A stretch of 64,000 bases of DNA from Nitrobacter sp963807355 (GTDB taxonomy: Bacteria; Pseudomonadota; Alphaproteobacteria; Rhizobiales; Xanthobacteraceae), in the NCBI GenBank assembly GCA_963807355.1, contig CAWEBX010000013.1, positions 85,002-149,001 of the forward strand, written 5' to 3'. Numbering within the stretch: position 1 is the stretch's first letter; the number at the start of each line of letters is the position of its first letter. The translations under genes were made by a program, and so were the position numbers. Shown here one piece after another: positions 37,906-46,928 of this stretch. The notes below the pieces were generated by a model, which was not told the DNA's origin, searched no databases, and worked only from the letters and a program-made list of their open reading frames with translations.

Positions 37906-38085
37906 GCGATAGCACCTGCCATGAGCATTGATTCCCACAGGTTCAATGGTCCCCGGCCCGACACCCTTCGTGTACCAAATCCGTCTCGGTTGACGCTATC
38001 CCGAACCGATACCGCCGCAAGCGTTATATTTATCCGGAGCTCACGATTCGATCGCGCAAGCATCGTTGCAGCGAGTATCAAAACG

Positions 38086-38119
38086 GAGTTGGCCGCGAAG
38101 CGGACTTCGCGGCCAACTC
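38086..38119 (-). terminator. Strong hairpin terminator of the M23 lipoprotein gene
   Basis: A perfect 15-bp stem (GAGTTGGCCGCGAAG and its complement) around a 4-base loop. Read on the minus strand, it lies 40 bp after the M23 gene and is followed by CGTTTTG, a short T tract. On the plus strand there is none. It most likely ends the serS-surE-pcm-lipoprotein region. Confidence 0.7.
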
Positions 38120-38159
38120 AGGTGTATAATAATCTGGACTTACGGAACCGCTGAGAATC

Positions 38160-39485
38160 TCATGCCCCGTTAAGGAAGTTCAGCGGGTCAACCGGTGTCG
38201 ATCCTTTTCGGATCTCGAAGTGAAGCTGCGGCGACCCCGCTTCGCCCGACTGACCCGATTTGGCAATGACCTGTCCGCGCTTGATGGAATCTCCGCGCTT
38301 CACCAGCACGTCACTCGCATGGGCATATGCGGTCACGTAACCGTTGGAGTGCCGAACCAGGACCAGGTTGCCGTAGCCCTTAAGTTCGTTGCCGGCATAA
38401 GCAACGATGCCATCCTCGGCAGCCTTTACCGGTGTGCCCTCGGGTACGGCGACGTTGATGCCATCATTGGATTTACCGTTGGTCCGGGCGCCATAGGCCG
38501 TGATCACGCGGCCACGCACCGGCCAGCGGAATGTCGGCAAAGCGCCGGTTGCTTCTGCGTCTTTCACCGCATGTTTGACCACGGCTGCTTCGGGTGTCGC
38601 CGTCGCAACCGCGAGGTTGACCTTCTGCACCGGACCTGCGGGCGCAGCAGCCGCGTGAACCGCCGGTATAGGCGCAGGTGTAGCAAGGGGCGCGGTCGGA
38701 ACGGCAACAGGCTGCGCGGACGCCACAGCGACCTTCGTCGGCACCGTGATCTTCATGCCGGTCGTCAGTTTCGCGCCCGATTGTAATCCGTTCGCGCGAG
38801 CAAGCTCTCCGACGGAAACGTGATTGCGTCGCGCGATGCTCATCAGCGTGTCGCCGCGATTGACGTAGTGGGTGCCGGACGCAGCTATAGCGCCCGCAGG
38901 CTTCGCGGCCGGAGCAGTTTGGGTATCCGCCACTGACGCGCGCTTCGGAATGATCAGCCGCTGGCCAGGTTGCAACCGGCGAGGACCGTGGTAGCCGTTG
39001 GCCTTCAGGATTTCAGCAGTGGATACGCCATATCGGCGCGACAATCCTTCCAGCGTATCGCTGGTGCCGACAATGATCGGGGTGCCGCCGCTATGATTTC
39101 AGCCGTCCCGCGCTGTGACAGCACTGGCGGGCTCGATCGGGTGCACGGGAGCAGCATGCGAAACGACGCTGCGTTCAGCGCCCGATGCAACCGGATAGGA
39201 TTTTGGCGTCGATATCGGAGGCAGCGGTTGGGATTGATATTGCGGGCGCGCATACTGCGGCAACTCGCTGCGTTGAATTGGAGCCACGGGAGCGGCGGGC
39301 GCCGCAGGCACCGCGCCGGTCGTGTCGCGCTGCCATCCGAAATTTGATTGCTGGGGGCTACTGTCGATTTGAGCGAGGCGCGAGGACATGTCCGCGCTGC
39401 ATCCGGCAAAACCGATGGACACCAGCGCCAGCACCGCTACTTGCGGTACGCGACGCGAGTAAAGCAACTCGACGACACGGGACAT
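38160..39485 (-). pseudogene. NlpD/LysM-type M23 lipoprotein with an in-frame stop
   Basis: The frame runs from an ATG at 39485 with a lipoprotein signal (FAGC lipobox) through a Pro/Gln-rich spacer. A TGA at 39099-39101 then interrupts it. The same frame continues immediately as NHSGGTPIIVGTSDTLEGLSRRYGVS, the beginning of the first LysM repeat, then a second LysM (HYVNRGDTLMSIARRNH) and a C-terminal M23 peptidase-like domain (GVNVAVPEGTPVKAAEDGIVAYAG, HLHF-type ENPQLHFEIRKG at the end). NlpD-like proteins activate cell-wall amidases. A single change TGG to TGA would explain the stop. The C-terminal part alone might start at a TTG at 39044 but would lack a signal peptide. Confidence 0.85.
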
Positions 39486-39626
39486 GTTACTCACTCGTAC
39501 GCAACTTGATACAAATTGAGTAAACACGCCGGCAGTAAACAAGCCTTTAACCCTGACACGCCGCGACCTTCAAAATTAACATCGCTGGAACAATGTGTTG
39601 CGGCAGCCGCCGGGCGGGGGACCGGG

Positions 39627-40280
39627 TTAGAGTTCGCGGGCGATACCCGGCAGCGCCGGCACGAAGCGGACGTCGATCAGCTCCTTGCGGATAATTCCGG
39701 CGGCGGCACGTCGCAGGAGGATCAGTGTCTGCCGTCCGTTCTGCGGACCGACAGGCGCGATCAAAAGCCCGTCCGGCTCAAGCCGAGTCGCCAACGCCTC
39801 TGGAATCTGCTCCATTGCCGCAGTGACCATGATGCGGTCGAACTGCCCTGCTCCGGCAGGAATGTCGAAGCCATCCCCCAGCAGAACTTCTATATTATCG
39901 TAACCGAGTTGCTCCAGCCGGACACGAGCGCGATCCGCGAGCACCCGATATCGTTCGATAGTCACGACCTCGCGGCAAAGGCGCGACAGAATAGCGGTCT
40001 GATAGCCAGAGCCGGTACCGATCTCCAGCACCCGGTCATCGTCACGCAATTCCAGCCGCTCGGTCATGTAGGCCACGACGAAGGGCTGGCTGATGGTTTG
40101 CCCGCAGGCGATGCCGAGCGCGGTGTCGCACCAGGCATCCTCGCGATCGTCCCGTTCGACGAAAGCATCGCGCGGGACGTTATCCATCGCACGGAGCACG
40201 CGCTGATCGCTGATACCGCGTCGCCGCAGGTTTAGCTGAAACATCATCTTTTCGGGCGGCGGATGATCGGCGGGGGGCAT
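39627..40280 (-). CDS. pcm: Protein-L-isoaspartate O-methyltransferase
   Basis: A 217-residue SAM-dependent methyltransferase that repairs isoaspartyl damage. It has the family SAM motif VLEIGTGSGYQTAIL near residue 85, an upstream FV-type SQPFVVAYMTE, and VTAAMEQIPEAL. This is the canonical copy, in its usual place between surE and the NlpD-like lipoprotein gene. The M23 gene starts about 140 bp downstream. A divergent response regulator interrupts the link to surE. Confidence 0.96.
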   Translation of the reverse strand: MPPADHPPPEKMMFQLNLRRRGISDQRVLRAMDNVPRDAFVERDDREDAWCDTALGIACGQTISQPFVVAYMTERLELRDDDRVLEIGTGSGYQTAILSRLCREVVTIERYRVLADRARVRLEQLGYDNIEVLLGDGFDIPAGAGQFDRIMVTAAMEQIPEALATRLEPDGLLIAPVGPQNGRQTLILLRRAAAGIIRKELIDVRFVPALPGIAREL

Positions 40281-40506
40281 GGGCGAACTCTCAAGCGCTG
40301 GCGCTTCGCCGAACGATTACCACGATAAGTTGACGCAATCTGCGCAGATCACCCGCCGGGTCAATCCGGCGGGACAAGTATTTGTTCCGGCGGAAACAGC
40401 CGGCGCGACGGCTCAGGCCGTCCTGCCCGGGCGCGACAACGGCACGGATTGCGTTCGTCCGCATAATTTGCGACCCTGCGTTGGCCGAAAGATCGAGATT
40501 TCTACC

Positions 40507-40887
40507 ATGGTATCAACAAGGCCGCCCGGCGGCTCGGTATTCCTCGTCGAAGACGAGGTGATGATCCGTATGATGGTTGCGGATATGCTGGAGGAACTCG
40601 GCTATAGCATCGCCGCCGAAGCGGGCGACATCGAGCAAGCCCTCCAGCTCGCGCATACCACAAACTTCGACGTCGCGATTCTCGACGTCAACGTCAACGG
40701 AAAGCTGATTTCCCCTGTGGCCGAGGTTATCGCGGGCCGCAACCGGCCCTTCATCTTCGCAACGGGCTATGGCACGCAAGGGCTTCCGCCCGAATATCGC
40801 AACCGTCCATCCTTGCAGAAACCCTTCCAGATGGATGGTCTTGCCGCCGTGATCCAGCGCACGCTCAAGGGCAGCGCCGCGGCCTGA
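40507..40887 (+). CDS. Single-domain response regulator
   Basis: A 126-residue receiver-only protein: acidic pair VEDEVM near residue 15, acceptor Asp in DVAILDVNVNG near 60, Ala-Thr-Gly in IFATGYG, and the Lys in QKPF. No output domain. It stands alone on the plus strand within the minus-strand serS-surE-pcm block. The ATG at 40507 begins just before the receiver fold; the upstream in-frame stretch to 40279 is not receiver-like. The partner kinase is unknown. Confidence 0.9.
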   Translation: MVSTRPPGGSVFLVEDEVMIRMMVADMLEELGYSIAAEAGDIEQALQLAHTTNFDVAILDVNVNGKLISPVAEVIAGRNRPFIFATGYGTQGLPPEYRNRPSLQKPFQMDGLAAVIQRTLKGSAAA

Positions 40888-40959
40888 GCCAGCCGAACAA
40901 GGCGGCAAACGGCTGCTTTGAAGTCGGCCGTTATTTTCTCTGCAGGCGATTTGACAAGA

Positions 40960-41727
40960 CTACTTGAAGCCCGCCTTCAAGATTTCGCCGAACACATCGT
41001 CGGTGCGGTCCAACCGCAGCGGCGTCACCGAAACGCATTGCGCCGCGATCGCCGCGAGATCGGTGCCCGACGCGGGCGTATCCACGGCGTCGGCCTTCTC
41101 GAATCCGATCCAGAAGTACGGATTGCCGCGGCCGTCGCGCCGTTCATGGATCTTGAGAAAACCGAGATTGCGCTTCCCCATCCGCGTCACTAGAACCCCG
41201 GCCACCTCCTCCGGCGCGCAGGCCGGAAAATTGACGTTGACCACCGTGTTCTTCGGGATGCCGATATCGATCACCTTACGGAGGATCTGCGGCGCGAACG
41301 TACGCGCGGTTTCCCACACCGGCCTGTCGCCGGTCTCCAGGCTGAACTCCTGCGACAGCGCGAAAGACGGCAGCCCGAGCATCGTGCCCTCGAGCGCTCC
41401 CGCGATGGTGCCGGAATACACCACATCTTCGGCGAGGTTGCGGCCGCGATTGACGCCGGAAAGCACGAGATCCGGTCCTTTGTCGTCGAGAATGTGCCGC
41501 GATCCCATGATCACGCAATCGGTCGGCGTGCCCTTCACCGCGAAGTGGCGAGGTCCGAGTTCGCGCAGCCGCAGCGGATCGTTGAGCGTCAGCGAATGCG
41601 AGACGCCGGACTGATCGTACTCGGGTGCGACCACCCAGACATCGTCGGACAGCTCCTTTGCGATTTGCTCGATGATCTTGAGGCCCGGCGCGTGGATGCC
41701 GTCATCGTTGGTACAGAGAATCCGCAT
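40960..41727 (-). CDS. surE: 5'/3'-nucleotidase SurE
   Basis: A 255-residue survival protein. The N-terminal MRILCTNDDGIHAPGL contains the metal-binding Asp pair, SGVNRGRNLAEDVVYSGTIAGALEG is the middle loop, and the later PSFALSQ is typical. It hydrolyses nucleoside monophosphates and polyphosphate. The ATG at 41727 is the family start; the upstream reading into the interspersed repeat (HANRYPL) is not part of it. The gene follows serS and precedes pcm, the conserved order. Confidence 0.97.
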   Translation of the reverse strand: MRILCTNDDGIHAPGLKIIEQIAKELSDDVWVVAPEYDQSGVSHSLTLNDPLRLRELGPRHFAVKGTPTDCVIMGSRHILDDKGPDLVLSGVNRGRNLAEDVVYSGTIAGALEGTMLGLPSFALSQEFSLETGDRPVWETARTFAPQILRKVIDIGIPKNTVVNVNFPACAPEEVAGVLVTRMGKRNLGFLKIHERRDGRGNPYFWIGFEKADAVDTPASGTDLAAIAAQCVSVTPLRLDRTDDVFGEILKAGFK

Positions 41728-41767
41728 TCGTGAGAGTGCCTCTTTCGGCCGCTGCGAGAGCGTTTTC

Positions 41768-41816
41768 GAGCGAAGTGGATAGCGGTTCGCGTGAAGAAAA
41801 CGCGCCAAATCAAAAC
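41768..41816 (+). repeat. Interspersed repeat, copy B (surE-serS gap)
   Basis: It matches copy A at 30997-31044 over about 48 bp, with few differences (GGATAGCGG for GGATACCGG, CGCGCC for CGCGTC). It is followed at 41824-41858 by a hairpin built from GAGCC and CGCTTCTG with their complements. Orientation is the same as copy A. Confidence 0.8.
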
Positions 41817-41820
41817 CATA

Positions 41821-41859
41821 GAGCCCCGCTTCTGTTCTATCAGAAGCGGAAAGGCTCTA
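41821..41859. terminator. Hairpin after repeat copy B
   Basis: GAGCCCCGCTTCTG pairs with CAGAAGCGGAAAGGCTC around the loop TTCTAT, a strong imperfect stem. It lies between the serS stop and the surE start on the minus strand; without a clear T tract, a role as terminator or mRNA-stabilising element is inference. Confidence 0.5.
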
Positions 41860-41946
41860 GCCGTTCGGGGACATCTCATATCCGGCCCGGCCGAGGCTGG
41901 CAAACTCGCCGTTCCGGCGAATCCGAGGGCCAAAGGTCCCGCGCAA

Positions 41947-43353
41947 CTACATACCTTTCGCAATCACCTTCAGGCCGCCCATATAAGGCTGCAAGACATC
42001 GGGCACGGCGATGGAGCCATCGGCCTGCTGATAGGTCTCCATCACCGCGATCAGCGCGCGGCCGACGGCTGTGCCGGAGCCGTTCAGCGTATGGACAAAG
42101 CGCAGCTTGCCATCGCTTGCGCGATAACGCGCGTCCATGCGCCGCGCCTGGAAATCGCCGCACACCGAGCAGGACGAAATCTCTCGATAAGCGCCGCCCT
42201 CTCCCTGCCCCGGCATCCAGACTTCGATGTCATAGGTCTTTTGCGAAGCGAATCCCATGTCGCCCGTGCACAGCGTCATCACGCGGTAATGCAGGTCGAG
42301 TTGGCGCAGCACTTCCTCAGCGCAAGACAACATGCGCTCGTGCTCGTCCTTCGACGTCTCCGGCGTCGTGATCGACACCAGCTCGACCTTGGTGAACTGA
42401 TGCTGGCGGATCATGCCGCGCGTGTCACGTCCAGCAGCCCCCGCTTCGGCGCGGAAACATGGCGTCAGCGCCGTGTAGCGCAGCGGCAGTTCTTTTTCAT
42501 CGAGGATGGATTCGCGAACGAGGTTTGTGAGCGAGACTTCGGCTGTGGGGATCAGCCAGAGGCCAACACTTTGCTTGATATCCAAGAATTGCCTTCGATC
42601 TTCACCCGTTACTGCCCGGCCTTCCTTCTGCGCCAAATCCATTGCCGACCCAACAGCTTCACTCTCTTCAATCGTCGGAGCACGATTTGCCCTAAATTGG
42701 TCATCTGCAAACTTCGGTAACTGCGCGGTGCCAAACATGGCATCGTCGCGCACCAGCAATGGCGGGTTGACCTCGGTGTAGCCGTGCTCGCCGGTGTGGA
42801 CGTCGAGGAAGAATTGCCCGATGGCGCGCTCCAGCCGCGCCAGTCCCCGTTTCAGCACCACGAAGCGCGCGCCGGACAATTTCGCCGCCGCCTCGAAATC
42901 CATGTCGCCTAGCGCTCCGCCAAGGTCGTCATGCGGCTTAGGCGTGAACGCATAATCGCGCTTCTTGCCGAACACATGACGCCGCACGTTGCCGTGCTCG
43001 TCCGCGCCGTCGGGCACCTCGTCGAGCGGCAGGTTCGGAATTTGCGCAAGCTCTTTTCGCAGTTCTTCGTCTGCCGCTTTCGCCGCCGCTTCCACCTGCG
43101 GCATGGTGGTCTTGAGTTCGGCGACCTCCGCCATCAGCTTCGCGGCACGCACATCGTCCTTGGCCTTCTTGGCCTCGCCGATTTCCTTCGAGGCCGCGTT
43201 ACGGCGCGCCTGCGCCTGCTCCGACGCGGATATAAGATGGCGACGACGTTCATCGATCCCAACTAACTCAACGGCTTTTGGCGGCAATCCGCGCCGGCCT
43301 AGCGCTTGATCGAAAGCAGTCGAATTTTGGCGGATCGCCTTGATGTCGTGCAT
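41947..43353 (-). CDS. serS: Seryl-tRNA synthetase
   Basis: A 468-residue class II synthetase that charges tRNA-Ser (and tRNA-Sec in organisms having it). An N-terminal coiled-coil arm (residues about 30-110) is followed by the catalytic core with motif 2 FRAEAGAAGRDTRGMIRQHQF near 285 in shorter motifs (CFRAEAGAAG, GMIRQHQF) and motif 3 near the C-terminus (GSGTAVGRALIAVMETYQ). The length is normal. The ATG at 43353 (MHDIKAI) is used; the longer reading to 43419 contains a REP-like palindrome and is not protein-like. Confidence 0.98.
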   Translation of the reverse strand: MHDIKAIRQNSTAFDQALGRRGLPPKAVELVGIDERRRHLISASEQAQARRNAASKEIGEAKKAKDDVRAAKLMAEVAELKTTMPQVEAAAKAADEELRKELAQIPNLPLDEVPDGADEHGNVRRHVFGKKRDYAFTPKPHDDLGGALGDMDFEAAAKLSGARFVVLKRGLARLERAIGQFFLDVHTGEHGYTEVNPPLLVRDDAMFGTAQLPKFADDQFRANRAPTIEESEAVGSAMDLAQKEGRAVTGEDRRQFLDIKQSVGLWLIPTAEVSLTNLVRESILDEKELPLRYTALTPCFRAEAGAAGRDTRGMIRQHQFTKVELVSITTPETSKDEHERMLSCAEEVLRQLDLHYRVMTLCTGDMGFASQKTYDIEVWMPGQGEGGAYREISSCSVCGDFQARRMDARYRASDGKLRFVHTLNGSGTAVGRALIAVMETYQQADGSIAVPDVLQPYMGGLKVIAKGM

Positions 43354-43399
43354 GACAGGTTCAGTCCAAGAGAGAAGTAGCGGCAAGACCAGCGGCGTC

Positions 43400-43419
43400 A
43401 TGCCCGCGAAAGCGGGCAT
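43400..43419. repeat. REP-like palindrome
   Basis: ATGCCCGC-GAAA-GCGGGCAT is a perfect 8-bp inverted repeat with a GAAA loop. It lies between serS and tatC. Palindromes of this type, often read as MPAFAGMT in spurious ORFs, are common in several proteobacterial genomes. Confidence 0.7.
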
Positions 43420-43458
43420 CCAGTACCCCGAATGGAGGCGATTGGAAACAGCGGCGCT

Positions 43459-44268
43459 CTACTCCGCCGGGTTTTCCGCTGGCGGCGAGGTAGCTGCGGA
43501 GGCGGACGGCTTGGCGGCTTTCTTCTCCACGACAGCCACGGCGAGAATCGAGCCTTCGTAAAGCAGGAGCAGCGGCAGCGCCAAGGACATCTGGCTCAGC
43601 ACGTCCGGCGGCGTCAGCACCGCCGCGATGACAAATGCCCCAACGATGAAATAGCGTCGCTTGGCGCGCAGCGTTTTCGCTGTGACAACGCCGATCCGCC
43701 CCAGGAGCGTCAGGATCACCGGCAACTGGAAGGCGATGCCGAAGGCGAAGATCAGCGACATCGTCAGCGACAGGAACTCGCCGACCTTGGGCAGCAACTG
43801 AATCTCCGCGGTTTCGGGACCAGCCATCTGCTGCATCCCGAGCGAGAACCGCACCAGCATCGGCAGCACCGCGAAATACACCACCGTCGCGCCCAACACG
43901 AAGAAGGCCGGGGTCGCAATCAGGTAAGGCAGGAAAGCGTTGCGCTCATGTTTGTAGAGTCCGGGCGCCACGAACTTGTAGATCTGCGTCGCCACGATCG
44001 GAAACGAAATGAAGGCGGCGCCGAACAGCGCGAGCTTGAGTTGGGTGATGAAATATTCGAGCAGCGCGGTGTAGATGAATTTCGAATTCTCCGGCCCCGC
44101 GACCCAGACGAACGGCCATATCAGGATGTTGTAAATCTGCCTGGCGAAGAAGAAGCAGACGATAAATGCCACGCCGAAGCCGACCAGCGCCTTGATCAAC
44201 CGCGAGCGCAGTTCGATCAGATGATCCATCAGGGGGGCCTTGCTGGCCTCGATGTCTTCGTCGCTCAT
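43459..44268 (-). CDS. tatC: Twin-arginine translocase subunit TatC
   Basis: A 269-residue inner-membrane protein with six membrane segments. N-terminal APLMDHLIELRSRLIKALV with the conserved ELR region, FPIVATQIYKFVAPGLYKHERNAF near residue 95 in shorter motifs (YKFVAPGLYKHER), and FGIAFQLPVILTLL near 175. It forms the Tat receptor with TatB. Its start overlaps the tatB stop (ATGA type overlap). A C-terminal Ala/Ser/Pro tail is typical of this family in alphaproteobacteria. Confidence 0.98.
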   Translation of the reverse strand: MSDEDIEASKAPLMDHLIELRSRLIKALVGFGVAFIVCFFFARQIYNILIWPFVWVAGPENSKFIYTALLEYFITQLKLALFGAAFISFPIVATQIYKFVAPGLYKHERNAFLPYLIATPAFFVLGATVVYFAVLPMLVRFSLGMQQMAGPETAEIQLLPKVGEFLSLTMSLIFAFGIAFQLPVILTLLGRIGVVTAKTLRAKRRYFIVGAFVIAAVLTPPDVLSQMSLALPLLLLYEGSILAVAVVEKKAAKPSASAATSPPAENPAE

Positions 44269-44789
44269 GACGCTTTGGCGTCCCTGATCGTCTCGTCCCT
44301 GCCCGCCTCATGCGGCGTTTCTGGCGCAGTCGCAGGCGGTTCAACAAGAGCCGCGTCCTGAACCTCCGGCGTGATCACCAGCGGCCCGGATGCGCTCGCC
44401 TCGGCGTCGGCTTGCGTCAAAGTCTCAGGGATCCCGGCTTCCGGCGGCGCCGACCCGCTCACGGAAGCGGAGTTGGCGGTTGTGGATGGCTTGTCGAGGT
44501 CCTCGAGCTTAGGCGGCTCGCCGAGCGAGTTGGTTAGCCGGGTCATCAGGTTGCCACGGGTCAGACCGCTGGTCGCGTCGCGCACCTCGTCGAAGGATTT
44601 TTTCAGGTCGGCCATTTCGGCCTCACGCATGGCCTCGTTGAAATGACCCTGAAATTCAGCCGCCATCCTGCGTGCCTTGCCCATCCACTGGCCGATCGTG
44701 CGCAGCACGCCAGGCAGCTCCTTGGGGCCGATGGCAATCAGCGCGACGACCGCAATGACGAGCAGTTCACTCCACCCGATGTCGAACAT
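44265..44789 (-). CDS. tatB: Sec-independent translocase subunit TatB
   Basis: A 174-residue protein: a short N-terminal membrane anchor (MFDIGWSELLVIAVVALIAIGPKELPGVLRT, shown here only in part as DIGWSELLVIAVVALI), a helical amphipathic region, and a long Pro/Ala/Glu-rich tail. It forms the substrate receptor with TatC. About 180 bp without a supported gene separate it from tatA. Confidence 0.97.
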   Translation of the reverse strand: MFDIGWSELLVIAVVALIAIGPKELPGVLRTIGQWMGKARRMAAEFQGHFNEAMREAEMADLKKSFDEVRDATSGLTRGNLMTRLTNSLGEPPKLEDLDKPSTTANSASVSGSAPPEAGIPETLTQADAEASASGPLVITPEVQDAALVEPPATAPETPHEAGRDETIRDAKAS

Positions 44790-44967
44790 GAAACTTTCCG
44801 CTCACGCGAGGCTTGCGTCGGTTTCCGCACCGTAGCCGACGTCCCGTCTTGTCAGATCTTGCTTTAAGCCGGCATAGGGATCGACGTGTTTCGATAGTAC
44901 CGCATCCCTGGTTGTCGCGCCTCGATTATGTATCACTGCGGATAAACGGCCTCGCGCGGAGCCTGCG

Positions 44968-45204
44968 TTAGATGACCTTGCTGCCGGTGTTAGACCGTGC
45001 CGCACCGGACCCGTCCGCATTATGATCAATCGTCTTCACGGGTTCGGGCTTTTCCGCAGTATTCTCATCATCCTTCATGCCCTTTTTGAAGGCCTTGATG
45101 CCCTGCGCGACGTCACCCATCAGGTCGGAAATCTTGCCGCGGCCGAACAGCAGCAGGATCACCGCGACCACCACGATCCAGTGCCAGATGCTCAGTGAAC
45201 CCAT
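44968..45204 (-). CDS. tatA: Sec-independent translocase subunit TatA
   Basis: A 78-residue protein with the TatA layout: membrane anchor SIWHWIVVVAVILLLFG, then GRGKISDLMGDVAQGIKAFKKGMKDD amphipathic helix in short motifs (GDVAQGIKAFKKGM), and a charged tail. It polymerises to let folded proteins cross the membrane. The ATG at 45204 follows GGAGGG; a TTG at 45210 is less likely. Confidence 0.97.
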   Translation of the reverse strand: MGSLSIWHWIVVVAVILLLFGRGKISDLMGDVAQGIKAFKKGMKDDENTAEKPEPVKTIDHNADGSGAARSNTGSKVI

Positions 45205-45365
45205 CTGCAACCCTCCAAGTCGGCGGCCGGCGTTTGGCCGAAGCTATGCGGAACGTATGCCCGAGGGTTGGCAAAAACAAGGATTTCAGGTCCGGCGGGC
45301 ATCAATAAGAACCCGGTAACCCTATGGCTTTTGACCGGACCGCGCGCGACGTCGGAACTGCTTCG

Positions 45366-46031
45366 TTAAAATACGAAAGCTGGTGGTTGTTCGAGGCCCG
45401 GCAGGACCGGAACCGACGCATCGAAGAGAGCCCTGCGTCCGAAATCGGAATGCGAGTGGGTAACGATGACCGCCCGAGGCGCGCCACTCATGGCAAACAC
45501 GCCGACCAGGCGACCCTCGGCAGCGAGCTGCCCGTAAAGCGTATCTGGAGCAATCTCGGTCGCACCCTCCAAAATGATGACGTCGTAAGGTGCGTGGGCG
45601 GACGCTCCTTTGCATGCCGCCACCGTAACGATGGTCACGTGACCGAGTCCGAGGCTTGCGAGAATGTCCGAGGCCTTCGCCGCCAGCGCCGGATCGCTCT
45701 CGGTCGCCGTCACTCGATCCGCGAGCTTCGCCGCCAACGCGGGGGTATAGCCAGTAGCACAGCCCACCACGAGGACGTTGTCGGTGCTTTTGATCTCAGC
45801 TGCCTGTATCATTTTGGCGACGACCATGGGCTTGATCAGATACCGCTTCGGCGCCCCCCTTTCGCTGACGTCCAGATCGAGATCCAGGTAAGCCAGCGCG
45901 CGGCGATCCTCGGGAACGAAAATCTCCCGCGGAAGCGCCATCATCGCGTCGATAATCCGCGGATCGGTGACGTCGCTGGTCCGCACCTGACCGTCAACCA
46001 TTTTCCCGCGAGCGGTCGAGAAATCAGACAT
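45366..46031 (-). CDS. PCMT-like SAM methyltransferase, second copy
   Basis: A 221-residue member of the protein-L-isoaspartate O-methyltransferase family, divergent from the canonical pcm at 39627. N-terminal ARGKMVDGQVRTSDVTDPRIIDAM is characteristic of a subgroup often located upstream of tolC in alphaproteobacteria. The SAM motif is VLVVGCATGYTPALAA, weaker than the canonical one, and the catalytic region differs (LPREIFVPED instead of the Thr-Ile-Ser-Gln type). True repair activity is uncertain. No tolC follows here. Confidence 0.85.
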   Translation of the reverse strand: MSDFSTARGKMVDGQVRTSDVTDPRIIDAMMALPREIFVPEDRRALAYLDLDLDVSERGAPKRYLIKPMVVAKMIQAAEIKSTDNVLVVGCATGYTPALAAKLADRVTATESDPALAAKASDILASLGLGHVTIVTVAACKGASAHAPYDVIILEGATEIAPDTLYGQLAAEGRLVGVFAMSGAPRAVIVTHSHSDFGRRALFDASVPVLPGLEQPPAFVF

Positions 46032-46281
46032 CAGCGATCCTTAACCCGTGCTAAAGTTCTCGGAGGACTAAGGCACCCCCATGGTCGATGCAAGCCCTTG
46101 CTAAGCATGCCTGATTTGCCGTCGCATTTTGTCGCAGCGTTTTCCATCGGTCGCAGGAAATGCACGATCCTCGCCGGATTCACCTTACCTTTGTCCAGAG
46201 GCGCCGGGTCGCCCTTTTCTGCTTTGCAAGCGTTGGGGGCTTTGTTATAGGCTGCCTTCTTGCGAAGGATGCTTCGCGTGT

Positions 46282-46356
46282 TCCCTGGTAGCTCAGTGGT
46301 AGAGCATTCGACTGTTAATCGAATGGTCGCAGGTTCGAATCCTGCCCGGGGAGCCA
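46282..46356 (+). tRNA. tRNA-Asn (GTT)
   Basis: The 75 bases fold into a standard cloverleaf: acceptor TCCCTGG/CCGGGGA, D arm GCTC/GAGC, anticodon arm TTCGA-CTGTTAA-TCGAA with anticodon GTT, and T arm GCAGG-TTCGAAT-CCTGC. The CCA end is encoded. It lies at the point where the window turns from conserved genes to disrupted ones; no downstream copy of its 3' end was seen. Confidence 0.97.
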
Positions 46357-46526
46357 AAAACATCAGCAAAACCAACAGCTTATGCCTGAGGTTGCGCGGA
46401 CCTCCCTCTTGATGAATTTTGGGGGCGCGCCGGGGGTCCATTGCTGCCGTTCAACCCCCTCTCCGGCTTCGTTAAATCGTCAGGCACTTCGCGCTGGCCC
46501 GACTGGAAGTGGCGGATGAACTGCTT

Positions 46527-46928
46527 TTATCGCGCAGCGGCACACGTCCCCTTTTGAAGGACAGCGGAGCGGCTGCCATCTTGGAAGGCCGACTCGCTCA
46601 CATGTGTAAACCGCCCGCGATCACGGTCAATGACGTAGGTGTCACGTACAAATGCGCCCATTGAATTTGGCCTGTCCAACGCCACCACGACGATGAGGAT
46701 CGGCTCGCCGACTGCGGTCAGCGCGTAGGCTTTTCGGGGCTCGGGCTTGTCGCTGTATCGCAGGGTTGCGTTGGCCTCTGAAAGGATAGGCAGGACGTTC
46801 TCTATCTCCACAGTGAAGCTCAACCGGCCGCCTTCCCATGTGCATGCCGCGCTAAGTACTTGCCCATGTGCGCCTTGAGGGATAGCCAGCGCTGTAGCCG
46901 CCAATACGAGTGTCGCAGTTCTAAACAT
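46527..46928 (-). CDS. Hypothetical exported protein
   Basis: A 133-residue product with a signal peptide (MFRTATLVLAATALAIP, cleavage near GAHGQ). The mature part has two cysteines (AACTWEGG, GTCAAAR) and beta-rich character. I do not recognise the family. The frame extends upstream into the wrbA remnant without a stop, but the ATG at 46928 is the sensible start. Confidence 0.65.
   Translation of the reverse strand: MFRTATLVLAATALAIPQGAHGQVLSAACTWEGGRLSFTVEIENVLPILSEANATLRYSDKPEPRKAYALTAVGEPILIVVVALDRPNSMGAFVRDTYVIDRDRGRFTHVSESAFQDGSRSAVLQKGTCAAAR

Noticed and set aside
41728..41808. N-terminal extension of surE reading HANRYPL
   Set aside because: The extension is encoded by the intergenic repeat; the conserved SurE start is at 41727.
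43432..44361. Long open frame of 309 codons on the plus strand
   Set aside because: Antisense to tatC and the tail of tatB; His/Arg/Gln-rich composition typical of a shadow frame.
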